Shown: in pieces, positions 53,794 through 62,953 of the stretch
Layout of the letters: each line of letters opens with the position of its first letter
Position numbering within the stretch: position 1 is the stretch's first letter
Assembly (NCBI RefSeq): GCF_029855045.1
Contig: NZ_CP123228.1
Location: 3,720,001-3,784,000, forward strand
Length of the DNA stretch: 64,000 nt
DNA from: Piscinibacter sp. XHJ-5
Lineage (GTDB): Bacteria; Pseudomonadota; Gammaproteobacteria; Burkholderiales; Burkholderiaceae_C
Direction: 5' to 3'
The notes under the pieces: generated by a model
The model's database searches: none
The model's input: only the letters and a program-made list of their open reading frames with translations
What the model was told of the DNA's origin: nothing
Position numbers and translations under genes: made by a program

Positions 53794-56496
53794 TCAGGAG
53801 TCCGACGCGTGCTCGCGCCAGCGCGCTGCCGCCTGCCCGCGCGTCGCGACGCCGAGCTTGTCGAGGATGTTGGCGACGTGGCGCTTCACCGTGTGCGGGC
53901 TCAGATCGAACGCACGCGCGATGAGCTTGTTGCTGTCGCCCGCGGCCATGCGGGCGAGGACCTCGCGCTCGCGTTCGCTCAGCGCGATCAGCACGCCGGT
54001 GCGCGGCTGAGTCGTGGGAGGCGCGAGCACCGCGCTCGGGCGCGACAGCGGCTGCACCGGAACATCCTGGACGACCTGCGACGTCCGCATCGTGTCGCGC
54101 AGCCGGACAAGCAGCGCGACCGCCGCAGCGGTCAGGCGATGGCCCCATGCGAGCCCCGCCAACCGTTGCAGCACCGGCAGCCCCGCCAGGAATGCCCCGC
54201 AGACGTCGCCCCCCGCCTGCGCCGCAGCCAGCCACGGCCGCAGGGTCTCGGCGGCCTCGTCGACGAGCCCGAGGCGCTGCTCCACGTCGGCGAGCATCAC
54301 CCGCGCCTGCATCGCCGGGAAGAAGCAGGAGCGCTCGATGTCGCGTGCCAGCGGCAAGAGCAGCTCGCGCGCATCCGCCAGCCGGCCGTCGAGCAGCGCG
54401 ATGAAGGCCCGCGAGAAGCGCCGGTCGTCCGCGGCGGCCGCCCATTCATAAGGGTTGCCGATGCGCTGGAGCTGGGCGTCGAGCGCACGCAGCGTCGTCC
54501 CGTCGCCGAGCAGCCAGGCCGCCCGGATGAAGGTGAACAGCTCCTCGTATTCATGGGTGAGCCGGTTGCTCGGCAGCGAGTTCTGTTCCAGGTCGCGCTT
54601 GTTCTCCCGTGCCGCGGCATAGCTGGCGTCGCGGTCGCCGCGCACGGCGTCGATCAGCGTGTGCGACATCCAGTTCTCGGTCATCAGGCTGCGCGGCTGG
54701 CCCAGCCAGCGCACGTCTTCGTCGGCGCGCGCCAGCCATTGCGCAGCCTCTTCGATGTGTCCCTGCGAGAAGGCGAGCCAGGTGCGTGCGTGCAGCATCC
54801 CCGATCGCAGCTGCGTCGGCGTGTCATCGACCAGCCGGGCAGCGCCCGCGACGAAACGCTCCAGTTGAGCCTTGAGGCCGGGCAGCCCGGTCATGATGCA
54901 CAGGAAGAAGCAGCGGTCCCACACCTGCGGGTCCTTGACGCGCTCCAGCGCATCGAGCATCGCCGACACGATGCTCGCCGCCTCGTCGGCCCGCACGTCG
55001 GCATAGGCGGCCCAGGCCGCACCGAAGCAGACGAAGGCCTGCACGTCGTCCCCCAGCTCCAGCCCGCGCAGGCGCTGCAGCTCCTGCGCCGCCTCGCGCA
55101 GCCGTCCGGTGTTTTCCATCCCGATGCACGCGTAGGCCTGCGCCAGCGCGGCCTCCTGATCGCGGCCTTCGCGCAGGTAGCCCGCGGCAGCGCGCTGCAT
55201 CGCGGCGACCATTCCGTCGAAGTCGAAGCGCGGAAAGGTCGTGAGTCCCTTCAGCAGGTGCAGATCGGCGCGGCGCTCGAATTCGGCTTCGGGAAGCAGG
55301 GCGAGCATCTGCTCCAGGGCCGGCCCGCCGCCGACGGTGACCAGCGCGGGTCCGCGCTCGGTCAGCACGCGCGCCGCCTCGTCCCACGCCCCGGCACGCG
55401 CGAGGTAGTTGACCGCGCGGGCCAGGTCCGGCTCGTTGTCGGCCGCCCGGCGCAGCAGGTAGGGCACTTCCTCGGGATGATCGCGCTGCAGGCGATCCTC
55501 GAGGAAGTCGCGGAACAGGTCGTGCAGCCGCAGCGTCAGCTCCTCGGCATCGAGCGTGGCGGCGAACAGGCCGCGGCGTTCCACTTCCTCGAGCAGGCGC
55601 GGCGTCTGCGGGATGCGGCTCACATGGGCGCAGCGCGCCGCGGTGAGCTCGGGCAGCACCGAGCAGCGCAGCAGGAACCAGCGCAACTCGGGCGGCATGT
55701 CGTCGAGCACCTCGCTGGCGAGGTAGTCGAACAGATGTCGCTGCGTCGGCGCGCCGGGACTGCGCGCGGCGCCACCCTGGCGTGCCGACAAGCTCAGGCG
55801 CAGGCCCGCCGCCCAGCCGTCGGTGCGCTGCAGCAGCTCCCGCGACGCTTCGGGCGCGAGCACCGTGCCAGTGCTGGCGACCAGCGCCGTCACCTCGGAC
55901 TCGCTGAAGCGCAGGTCGTACTGGCGGAACTCGGCCAGGTCGCCGCTGGCGCGCCATCGCGCAAGCGACAGCGGCGGCTCGACACGGCTGGCCATCGCCA
56001 TCCCCCAATGCTCCGGCAACCGGTCGAGCACCGCCTGCAACAGCTCGAAGACTCGCGGATCGGTGATGCGGTGGGCGTCGTCGATGACGACGAGGCCGCG
56101 CTCCACCTCGGCCGAAGCCAGCGCGTTGACCAGCTCGTAGGCGACGTCGCGCAGGCCGCGCTCGGACTGCGCCAGCGTGCCCAGCGCGTCCGGCGCCACG
56201 CGCCAGGGCAGGTCGTGGGGCTCCAGCGCGGTCGTGAGACAGGCGAGGAAGCGCTGCAGCTGGTCGTCCTCGTCGGCCGACACCCAGGCCAGCGCGCAGC
56301 CGGCGGGCAGCAGGCGGATCTGGCGTGTCAGCGCGGCAGTCTTCCCGTAGCCGGCCGGGGCGACCAGCAGCGTGAGCCGGTGTTCCTGCAGCGCGGAGTC
56401 GAGGCAGCGCTCGAGGGTCGGCCGTTCGACCAGGCCAGTACGTGGCTTCGGAGGCTGGATCTTGGCGAGGGCAAATGCCGGAAGCGGCTGCTGCAT
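53794..56496 (-). CDS. MalT-like LuxR-family ATP-dependent transcriptional regulator
   Basis: Large STAND-type activator. Seen: an N-terminal P-loop ATPase (LLVAPAGYGKTAALT, residues about 43-57; LVVIDDAHRI), a winged-helix and TPR-like sensor region (about 300-800), and a C-terminal LuxR helix-turn-helix (LSEREREVLARMAAGDSNKLIARAFDLS, then HTVKRHVANILDKLGV). 900 residues, equal to E. coli MalT. ATG at 56496 is chosen; the open frame reaches 56613. It is divergent from the cupin gene, which with the hemerythrin-cytochrome genes beyond is its likeliest target. Inducer unknown. Confidence 0.9.
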   Translation of the reverse strand: MQQPLPAFALAKIQPPKPRTGLVERPTLERCLDSALQEHRLTLLVAPAGYGKTAALTRQIRLLPAGCALAWVSADEDDQLQRFLACLTTALEPHDLPWRVAPDALGTLAQSERGLRDVAYELVNALASAEVERGLVVIDDAHRITDPRVFELLQAVLDRLPEHWGMAMASRVEPPLSLARWRASGDLAEFRQYDLRFSESEVTALVASTGTVLAPEASRELLQRTDGWAAGLRLSLSARQGGAARSPGAPTQRHLFDYLASEVLDDMPPELRWFLLRCSVLPELTAARCAHVSRIPQTPRLLEEVERRGLFAATLDAEELTLRLHDLFRDFLEDRLQRDHPEEVPYLLRRAADNEPDLARAVNYLARAGAWDEAARVLTERGPALVTVGGGPALEQMLALLPEAEFERRADLHLLKGLTTFPRFDFDGMVAAMQRAAAGYLREGRDQEAALAQAYACIGMENTGRLREAAQELQRLRGLELGDDVQAFVCFGAAWAAYADVRADEAASIVSAMLDALERVKDPQVWDRCFFLCIMTGLPGLKAQLERFVAGAARLVDDTPTQLRSGMLHARTWLAFSQGHIEEAAQWLARADEDVRWLGQPRSLMTENWMSHTLIDAVRGDRDASYAAARENKRDLEQNSLPSNRLTHEYEELFTFIRAAWLLGDGTTLRALDAQLQRIGNPYEWAAAADDRRFSRAFIALLDGRLADARELLLPLARDIERSCFFPAMQARVMLADVEQRLGLVDEAAETLRPWLAAAQAGGDVCGAFLAGLPVLQRLAGLAWGHRLTAAAVALLVRLRDTMRTSQVVQDVPVQPLSRPSAVLAPPTTQPRTGVLIALSEREREVLARMAAGDSNKLIARAFDLSPHTVKRHVANILDKLGVATRGQAAARWREHASDS

Positions 56497-56649
56497 TGCC
56501 GAATTCTGCCGGAGGCGCCTCGCTTTCCGACCTGCGACCGGCCACAGGCAAACCCGCACAATGGCTCTTTCGGGCGATGTGCGAACCGCTGGTGCTGGCA
56601 ACACTGCCAGCATCCCTCACTGCGAGCCTGCGCGAGACAGGCCGTCCTC

Positions 56650-56997
56650 ATGCACGTCGTTCAACACGCTCATCTGCCCCATCTCAGCGCCGCCGGCGAG
56701 CTGCGCATCCCCGCCGCCGACGTCAGCCGCGGCATCCGCGCCTTCGAAGTCTGGGTGCGCACCCTCGAGACCGGCGCGCACACCGAGTCGCTCAGCCACC
56801 CCGGCGAGCTGGTGGTGCTGGCCCTGGCCGGCGCCGGCAAGCTGCTGATCGACGGCGGCCCGCAGCGCTTCAGCGGGCCCTGCACGCTGGTCATCCCGGC
56901 CGGATCGGCGTTCGAGCTGGTCAACAACGGCAGCGCGCCGCTCCAGCTGATCTGGGTGTTCACCGCGCCGCCGTCACCGGTGTCCCGGCCGGCCTGA
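56650..56997 (+). CDS. Small cupin-domain protein
   Basis: Single-domain beta-barrel. Seen: FEVWVRTLETGAHTESLSHPGELVVLALAGAGKLLIDGG and LVIPAGSAFELVNNGSAPLQLIWVF, the two cupin motifs; the first has one clear His pair (HTES...SHPGE), the second lacks the usual His, so a metal may be bound weakly or not at all. 115 residues. Divergent from the MalT-like regulator, 153 bp away. It could be a small-molecule binding partner of that regulator. Confidence 0.8.
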   Translation: MHVVQHAHLPHLSAAGELRIPAADVSRGIRAFEVWVRTLETGAHTESLSHPGELVVLALAGAGKLLIDGGPQRFSGPCTLVIPAGSAFELVNNGSAPLQLIWVFTAPPSPVSRPA

Positions 56998-57000
56998 CGC

Positions 57001-57157
57001 GCCCAGCTGGCCGGTAGCCGGCGCGGCCCATGGCCCGCCACCCCTGAACGGGGTGGCCCGCCGGCGCACCGGCCCATGGCTCCTTCGACCGATGTGCGGC
57101 GGCCGCGCCGCAACGAGACTTCCGGCCATCCCACCACGACCCGCCCGGAGATCCGCC
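57001..57157. promoter_or_regulatory. Intergenic region with a perfect hairpin upstream of the hemerythrin genes
   Basis: GCCACCCC-TGAAC-GGGGTGGC (57037-57057) is a perfect 8-bp stem. It is flanked by two copies of GGCCCATGGC (near 57025 and 57072). No T-run follows. It may separate the cupin from the hemerythrin-cytochrome genes or form part of their leader. Confidence 0.45.
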
Positions 57158-57796
57158 ATGCACGCCGCCGCCCCGTTCGCCCATGCCCTGTCCCGCCGCG
57201 CCCCGCCGCCGGACGCCGCCACGCTGGACATCGTCGTCGCCGCGCACAAGGCGACGCGGCACTTCATGTTCGAGACGCTGGTGCGCATCGGCTCCCTGGA
57301 CGTGACCGACGCGCACGACGTCGACGGCGCGCTGAACCTGCTGGAGCGCCTGCTCGACGTGCTCGGCGAGCCACGCGACGGCTGGCGCGACGCAATGCAT
57401 GCCCTGCGCCACGGCGCGGCCAGCCAGCGGCGGGGCATCGCGGCGCAGCTGTACCGCGACATGGTCGGCCTGGTCGGCCACCAGCTCGTGCGCCTGCAGC
57501 TCGACGAGAAGCGCGCCCGCGTGGGGTCGCTGTCCGAGCCGGTCGGCCTGCGCCTGCAGCGGCTCGACGACGAGGAGCTGCGCGGCGCGCTGACCTGGAT
57601 GGAAGGCGCGCTGACGCCGCAGGAGCTCGCCGGGCTGCTCGACGAGCTGCATGCGAGCACCAGCGCGGCACGCTTCCACAGCGCGCTGGCGGTGCTGGCC
57701 GAACGCATGGACGAGGACCGCTGGAACCGGCTGGCCCTTGCGCTGGGCATCTCGCAGGCCGCGGCCGAGCCGGCCGCAGACGCCCTTGCCGCCTGA
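57158..57796 (+). CDS. Hemerythrin-like protein lacking metal ligands (paralogue of the next gene)
   Basis: Similar in length and layout to the following hemerythrin protein but apparently without its iron site. Seen in both: a conserved HKA-R start (AAHKATRHFMFETLVRIGSLD here, GIHKALRSFMMDTLGRVGRID there) and a similar C-terminal half (LQRLDDEELRGALTWMEGALTPQELAGLLDEL against MLPALGPAERAGLLNGM). The ligand block HLRHENDFVH has no counterpart here, and EHMHIEE is replaced by VRLQLDE. 212 residues; CGGAGA precedes ATG 57158. Probably a regulatory or structural subunit. Confidence 0.7.
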   Translation: MHAAAPFAHALSRRAPPPDAATLDIVVAAHKATRHFMFETLVRIGSLDVTDAHDVDGALNLLERLLDVLGEPRDGWRDAMHALRHGAASQRRGIAAQLYRDMVGLVGHQLVRLQLDEKRARVGSLSEPVGLRLQRLDDEELRGALTWMEGALTPQELAGLLDELHASTSAARFHSALAVLAERMDEDRWNRLALALGISQAAAEPAADALAA

Positions 57797-57822
57797 ACCC
57801 CTTTTCTTCCGAGGAGACCCGA

Positions 57823-58560
57823 ATGAGCACCGACACCCTTCTCGCCACGCATGCCGTGACGCCGCGCCTCGATCTCTACGCAGGCATCCACAAGGCCCTG
57901 CGCAGCTTCATGATGGACACGCTGGGCCGCGTGGGCCGCATCGACACCGCCGACACGGACGACATGGAGCCCACGCTGGAGCAGCTCGACGCGCTGCTGA
58001 CGCTGTGCGAGAAGCACCTGCGGCACGAGAACGACTTCGTGCACACCGCCATCGAAGCGCGTCAGCCGGGCGCGTCGGGCCGCATCGCGGACGAGCATCG
58101 CGAGCACCTGGAGAGCATCGCCGCACTGCGCGACGAGGCGCAGCAGCTTCGCCGCGGGGGCGCCGGGCAGCGTCCCGCCGTCGCACTGCGCCTGTATCGC
58201 CACCTGGCGCTCTTCGTCGCCGAGAACTTCGAGCACATGCACATCGAGGAGACGGTGCACAACGCGACGCTGTGGGCGCACTACACCGACCAGGAGCTGA
58301 TGGCGCTGCACGGGCGCCTCATGGCCAGCATCCCGCCGCAGGAGGTGCTGGATGTGATGCGCTGGATGCTGCCCGCGCTCGGCCCGGCCGAACGGGCGGG
58401 CCTGCTCAACGGCATGAAGGCGCAGCTGCCGCCGCATGCCTTCCAGGCGCTGGTCGGGTACGTGCGGCCCCACCTCGACGACATCGCCTGGGTCAAGCTG
58501 GCGCCGGCGATCGGCGTCGAGCCGTGGATGCCGCTGTCCGCCGCCTCGCGCGTGGCGTGA
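57823..58560 (+). CDS. Hemerythrin (HHE) domain protein
   Basis: Four-helix di-iron protein, probably binding O2, NO or peroxide. Seen: IHKALRSFMMDTLGRV, HLRHENDFVHTAIEAR, IADEHREHLESIAALR, and FVAENFEHMHIEETVHNATLW; together these supply the His and Glu/Asp ligands of the HHE fold. A C-terminal helical extension (about residues 170-245) is shared with the upstream paralogue. 245 residues. It is 26 bp after that gene and 22 bp before a dihaem cytochrome c, so a three-gene operon is likely. Confidence 0.87.
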   Translation: MSTDTLLATHAVTPRLDLYAGIHKALRSFMMDTLGRVGRIDTADTDDMEPTLEQLDALLTLCEKHLRHENDFVHTAIEARQPGASGRIADEHREHLESIAALRDEAQQLRRGGAGQRPAVALRLYRHLALFVAENFEHMHIEETVHNATLWAHYTDQELMALHGRLMASIPPQEVLDVMRWMLPALGPAERAGLLNGMKAQLPPHAFQALVGYVRPHLDDIAWVKLAPAIGVEPWMPLSAASRVA

Positions 58561-58582
58561 GCGAGCGGCCCAGGAGAACGCC

Positions 58583-59485
58583 ATGCACAAGTGGATCAAG
58601 CGCTCGCTGCTGACGGTCGTCGGCCTCGGGGCGCTCGCTGCGGCCGGCCTCGCGCTGGGCGCCTATCTCGGCGACCGCAAGGCGATGCGCCATGTCGAGG
58701 TCTCCGTCAAGGCGGTGGCCATTCCGTCCGACGGCGCGAGCCTCGAGCGCGGCCGCTACCTGTTCGCGACGCGCGGCTGCGTCGACTGCCACGGCGCGAC
58801 CGGCGGCGGCAGGGCGTTCATCGACGACGGCGGACTCTTCGTGAAGGCGCCCAACATCAGCCCGGGACCCGGCGGCGTCGTCGGCCGCTACACGGCCGAG
58901 GACTGGGTGCGCACGCTTCGGCACGGCGTGAAGCCGGGTGGACAGCCGGTGTTCATCATGCCCAGCGAGGACTACAGCCGACTCAGCGACGCCGATCTCG
59001 GCGCGCTGATCGCCTACGTGAAGCAGCTGCCTGCGACCGCCGGCGAAGCCCTGGTGGCCCGCGTGCCGCCGCTGGTGAAGACGCTCTACGCGGCGGGCGT
59101 GATCCGCGACGCAGCCGAGAAGATCGATCACGCCCTGCCGCCGGCGGCGCCGGTCACCGAGGACGGGTCACCCGTTCACGGCGCCTACGTCGCGACCATG
59201 TGCATCGGCTGCCATGGCGCCACGCTGTCGGGCGGAAAGATCCCCGGCGCCCCGCCGGCATGGCCGGCCGCAGCCAACCTCACGCCCGGCAGCGACAGCG
59301 CCATGGCACGGTACGCCAGCGCCGATCAGTTCGTCGCGATGCTGCGCACCGGCAAGCGGCCCGACGGCAGCGAGGTGAGCAGCGTCATGCCCTTCACGTC
59401 GCTGCGCGAGCTGAGCGACAACGATGCGAAGGCCCTCTACGCGCATCTGAAGCAGCTGGCCCCTGTGGCGGCGGGCAACCGCTGA
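58583..59485 (+). CDS. Membrane-anchored dihaem cytochrome c
   Basis: Periplasmic electron-transfer protein. Seen: an uncleaved-looking N-terminal anchor (SLLTVVGLGALAAAGLALGAYLG), haem site 1 CVDCH (66-70) and site 2 CIGCH (207-211), with possible axial Met in VFIMPSEDYS and SVMPFTSL. 300 residues. It resembles cytochrome subunits of alcohol or aldehyde dehydrogenases, but no such dehydrogenase is adjacent. Its neighbours are the hemerythrin genes, so electron delivery to or from an oxygen-binding protein is conceivable. Confidence 0.87.
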   Translation: MHKWIKRSLLTVVGLGALAAAGLALGAYLGDRKAMRHVEVSVKAVAIPSDGASLERGRYLFATRGCVDCHGATGGGRAFIDDGGLFVKAPNISPGPGGVVGRYTAEDWVRTLRHGVKPGGQPVFIMPSEDYSRLSDADLGALIAYVKQLPATAGEALVARVPPLVKTLYAAGVIRDAAEKIDHALPPAAPVTEDGSPVHGAYVATMCIGCHGATLSGGKIPGAPPAWPAAANLTPGSDSAMARYASADQFVAMLRTGKRPDGSEVSSVMPFTSLRELSDNDAKALYAHLKQLAPVAAGNR

Positions 59486-59515
59486 CCGCTCTCGCCCGCC
59501 CCGTGCCCAGCCCGC

Positions 59516-61339
59516 CTACTCGCCCATCACGATCCCTTCGCGGCGTGGATCGGCGCCGCCGAACCACGTCGTGCGTCCATCCTGGCCGACACGCTGGATG
59601 GCCTGCAATCCGCTCGTCTGCGTCATCACCCGCACCTCGTGCCCGCGCGCCTTCAGCGCGTCGACCAGAGCCGGCGACGCGCGTCCCTCCTCCAGCTCGG
59701 TGGGACCGTTGCGCGAGCCGAAGTTCGGCAGCGAGATGGCCTGCTGCACGTTCAGGCCCCAGTCGAGCGTGCCGACCAGCACCTTCGCGGTGTAGTTGAT
59801 GATGGCCGAGCCACCCGGCGATCCGGCGCTCATCACCAGCTGCTGCGTGCTGCGATCGAACACCAGGATCGGCGACATCGACGAGCGGGGCCGCTTGCCG
59901 CCCTGCACGCGGTTGGCGATGGGCACGCCGTTCTCGGACGGGACGAACGAGAAGTCGGTGAGCTCGTTGTTCAGCATGATCCCGCGCACCATCAGCTGCG
60001 AGCCGAAGACGTTCTCGATCGTCGTCGTCATCGCGAGCGCGTTGCCATGGCCGTCGACGACCGAGACATGCGAGGTCGACATCAGCTCCGGACTGCGGTC
60101 GTCGGCCAGGCTTGCCAGCGGCGCAGCCGGCACGCCGGGCTGCGCGCGGCCCATGCTGCGGTCGGTGATCAGCGCGGCGCGCTGCTGCAGGTAGTCGGGG
60201 CTGAGCAGCGCGCGGGCGCTGCCGCCGGGCAGCGGCACGAAGTCGGGATCGGCGACATAGCGGCCGCGGTCGGCATAGGCGAGCCGGCCGGCCTCGCTCA
60301 GCAGGTGCACCGCTTCCGCGCTGGGCTCCAGGCCGAAGGAGGCCTGGACGGGAGGCGCCGACTCGAGCTTGCGGGCGGCCAGCATGCCCAGCATCTGGGC
60401 GATCGCCAGCGTGCCGGACGACGGCGGCGGCATGCCGCACAGCCGCCACGCCTTGTAGTCGAAGCAAAGCGGCTCGCGGACCTTGGCGCGGTAGCCGGCG
60501 ATGTCGGCCTCGGTCAGCAGCCCCGGGTTGGTGGGATGGCTGCGCACCTTGGCGGCGATGTCGCGCGCCACGGCGCCCTCGTAGAAAGCGCTGGGGCCGC
60601 GCTCGGCAATGTCGCGCAGCAGGCCCGCGTAGTCCGGGTTGCGCAGCAGCGTGCCGATCGGCTTGGGCGACCCGTCGGGCTGCAGGAAATAGGCCGCCGC
60701 CACCGCATCGTTGCGCAGCGTCTTCGACCCGTCGTCGCTCAGGTTGGCGAACAGGCGCGGGCTGAGGCGAAAGCCTTGCTCGGCGAGCTGGATCGCCGGC
60801 TGGAACAACGCCTTCCAGGGCAGCTTGCCGTGCTGCCTGTGCGCCAGCTCCAGCGCACGCAAGGCGCCCGGCGCGCCGACCGAGCGCCCTCCGACCACGC
60901 CTTCCATGAACGCCATGGCCTTGCCTTCCTTCACGAAGAGTTCGGGCGTGGCCGCGGCGGGCGCGGTCTCGCGGCCGTCGATGGCCTGCACCGTCTTGCC
61001 GTCGTGGTGCATCAGGAACAGGCCGCCGCCGATGCCGGACGATTGCGGCTCGACGAGACCGAGCACCATCTGCACCGCGATCGCCGCATCGACGGCGCTG
61101 CCGCCGGCCTTCAGCACCTGGTAGCCGGCGTCGGTGGCCAGCGGGTTGGCGGCGGCGACCATGAAGCGGCTGGCCGACCAGCCCGGCTTGTCGGCGTAGC
61201 CACTGGCAGCCTCCGGCGCACGTTGCGCATGGTCGGGCACGCGATAGCCGAAGTCGGCCGGCGGCGGTGCGGCGCACGAGGCCAGCAACAAGGCGGTCGC
61301 GAGCACTGCCGGCCGCAGCATCCAGGTCTTGTTCGTCAT
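59516..61339 (-). CDS. ggt: Gamma-glutamyltransferase (lipoprotein)
   Basis: Periplasmic enzyme cleaving glutathione and other gamma-glutamyl compounds; made as a precursor that splits itself. Seen: lipobox LLASC near residue 21, MVAAANPLATDAGYQVLKAGGSAVDAAIA, EPQSSGIGGGLFLMHH, and the self-cleavage site with the new N-terminal Thr422 (MSTSHVSVVDGHGNA), then GKRPRSSMSPILVF and SAGSPGGSAIINYT. 607 residues, normal. The ATG overlaps the stop of the mscS gene (ATGA); AGGAG precedes it. Confidence 0.95.
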   Translation of the reverse strand: MTNKTWMLRPAVLATALLLASCAAPPPADFGYRVPDHAQRAPEAASGYADKPGWSASRFMVAAANPLATDAGYQVLKAGGSAVDAAIAVQMVLGLVEPQSSGIGGGLFLMHHDGKTVQAIDGRETAPAAATPELFVKEGKAMAFMEGVVGGRSVGAPGALRALELAHRQHGKLPWKALFQPAIQLAEQGFRLSPRLFANLSDDGSKTLRNDAVAAAYFLQPDGSPKPIGTLLRNPDYAGLLRDIAERGPSAFYEGAVARDIAAKVRSHPTNPGLLTEADIAGYRAKVREPLCFDYKAWRLCGMPPPSSGTLAIAQMLGMLAARKLESAPPVQASFGLEPSAEAVHLLSEAGRLAYADRGRYVADPDFVPLPGGSARALLSPDYLQQRAALITDRSMGRAQPGVPAAPLASLADDRSPELMSTSHVSVVDGHGNALAMTTTIENVFGSQLMVRGIMLNNELTDFSFVPSENGVPIANRVQGGKRPRSSMSPILVFDRSTQQLVMSAGSPGGSAIINYTAKVLVGTLDWGLNVQQAISLPNFGSRNGPTELEEGRASPALVDALKARGHEVRVMTQTSGLQAIQRVGQDGRTTWFGGADPRREGIVMGE

Positions 61340-62619
61340 GGGGTCTCCTTGGTCGGCACCGCGATAGTGCGCACCACGCGCTGCGGAAACGGAATCTCGA
61401 CGCCCTCGGCGTTCAGCACGTCGAGCACCGCGAGATTGACATCCGACCTCACGTTGCCCTGCCCGTTCTCCGGGTCGCGGATCCAGAAGTTCAGCGTCAG
61501 GTCCATGCCGTCGGCGCCGAAGCCGCCGAGCTGCACGGACGGCGCCGGATCGACCAGCACACGCGGCACCGCGCGTATCGCCGCCTCGAGCTTGGCTTGC
61601 AGGGCGCGCACGTCGGTGCCGTACGCCACCTGGACCTGGCTCGCGATGACGACGCGCGGATCGGCCAGCGACGAGTTCTCGACCCGCTGCGTGATCAGGA
61701 TCTCGTTCGGCACGATGGCTTCGCGCCCGCCGAGCGAGCGGATCACGGTGTAGCGGGTGCGGATATCGGTGATGCGGCCTTCGAAGTTGTCGACCTTGAC
61801 CATGTCCCCGATGCGCAGGCTTTGCTCGGCCAGGATGACGAAGCCGCTGATGTAGTTGGCGGCGATCTTCTGCAGGCCGAAGCCCAGGCCCACGCCGACG
61901 GCGCCGCCCAGCACGCTGAGCGCGGTGAGGTCGATGCCGGCGGCCGACAGCGCGACCAGCAGGCCGATGAACAGCAGGATGGCGCGCACTGCGCTCGCGG
62001 CGATCTTGCGCAACGACAGGTTCGACGCGGCGGCGCCCTTGATCAGGCTGGCTTCGATCACCGCCGACAGCCACAGCGCGAGCACCAGCACGACGACGGC
62101 CGACAGGGAGCCCTCGACGACGTTGCGCAGCGAGATGCGCGCCGTGCCCAGCGTCCAGGTGATGGTGTCAAGCTCCTGCATCACCATGGGAAGCACGCCG
62201 GTGATCCACAGCACGACGCCGATCCACGCCAGCCATGACACGGTGCGCTCGATGGCCCGGATGGCGCTCGAGGCCGGGAACGCCGCGCCGAGCACTCGCA
62301 CGGTCAGGCGGATGACCACCAGCGAGACCAGCACCGGAATGGCGACCTTGAACACCGCCAGCGGCACCCCCAGCGAGGGCAGCAGGCCGCGGGCGACGAA
62401 TGCCATCACCAGCGCCAGCACCGGAAACAGCACGCCGTCGACCACGCGCTGTCCGAACAGCACCGATGCCGCCTTGACCTGCGTGCCACGGAGCAGGCGC
62501 ACGACGGTCCACGAGATGGCAAGGCTGGCGGCGACGAGCGCGAGCTCGGTGAAGGCACTGGGCTGCAGCAGCGAGCCGGCGAGAGCGCGGAGCTCGTCGG
62601 AATCGAGCGGTCGGGACAT
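61336..62619 (-). CDS. MscS-family mechanosensitive ion channel
   Basis: Membrane channel that opens on hypo-osmotic stress. Seen: about seven hydrophobic segments, then the pore-lining helix with Gly/Ala-rich VLGGAVGVGLGFGLQKIAANYISGF, and the cytoplasmic beta domain start ILAEQSLRIGDMVKVDNFEGRI with VIRSLGGREAIVPNEILIT. 427 residues, longer than E. coli MscS (286) through extra N-terminal membrane segments. ATG at 62619. Translationally coupled to ggt by an ATGA overlap, an unexpected pairing. Confidence 0.92.
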   Translation of the reverse strand: MSRPLDSDELRALAGSLLQPSAFTELALVAASLAISWTVVRLLRGTQVKAASVLFGQRVVDGVLFPVLALVMAFVARGLLPSLGVPLAVFKVAIPVLVSLVVIRLTVRVLGAAFPASSAIRAIERTVSWLAWIGVVLWITGVLPMVMQELDTITWTLGTARISLRNVVEGSLSAVVVLVLALWLSAVIEASLIKGAAASNLSLRKIAASAVRAILLFIGLLVALSAAGIDLTALSVLGGAVGVGLGFGLQKIAANYISGFVILAEQSLRIGDMVKVDNFEGRITDIRTRYTVIRSLGGREAIVPNEILITQRVENSSLADPRVVIASQVQVAYGTDVRALQAKLEAAIRAVPRVLVDPAPSVQLGGFGADGMDLTLNFWIRDPENGQGNVRSDVNLAVLDVLNAEGVEIPFPQRVVRTIAVPTKETP

Positions 62620-62740
62620 GGAAGCGCGAGCGGTGTGGCGACAGGGCGCAACCATAGCAGGCGGGAGCGGGCAAACCACCGTGGACAAGGGACGCGCCGC
62701 TTCGGCATCATCGGCTCCGCCTCGCCGTCGGAGCCGTCAC

Positions 62741-62950
62741 ATGAGCATCGTCCGTCACTTCGCCTTGTTCGCCGCCTTCAATGGCCTGCTCGGCGCGGCT
62801 CAGGCTGCCGACCTCGGCTTCTTCGAGACGCCTGCCGACAAGCCCGACACCGACAAGCGGGCCGAGCCGCCCAAGAGCGGCGCGAGCGCGCCGGCCGAAG
62901 GCAGCGATGGGCGCTTTCGCATCAAGCTGCCGGCGGAAATGCCGCCGTAG
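62741..62950 (+). CDS. Small exported protein of unknown function
   Basis: Not recognised. 69 residues: a clear signal peptide (MSIVRHFALFAAFNGLLGAAQAA), then DLGFFETPADKPDTDKRAEPP, a Pro/Ala/Ser linker and GRFRIKLPAEMPP. The mature part of about 46 residues is charged and probably unstructured. It sits between mscS and the divergent/convergent neighbours, 4 bp from the end of the deacetylase-family gene. A weak ribosome site (GGAGCC) precedes the ATG. Confidence 0.6.
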   Translation: MSIVRHFALFAAFNGLLGAAQAADLGFFETPADKPDTDKRAEPPKSGASAPAEGSDGRFRIKLPAEMPP

Positions 62951-62953
62951 CGC

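Noticed and set aside
53548..56997. A continuous 1149-codon frame on the plus strand across the MalT-like gene
   Set aside because: It is the complementary-strand shadow of the MalT-like gene at high GC; its product is an Arg/Gln/His-rich stretch without any motif. Only its last 115 codons (the cupin) are real.
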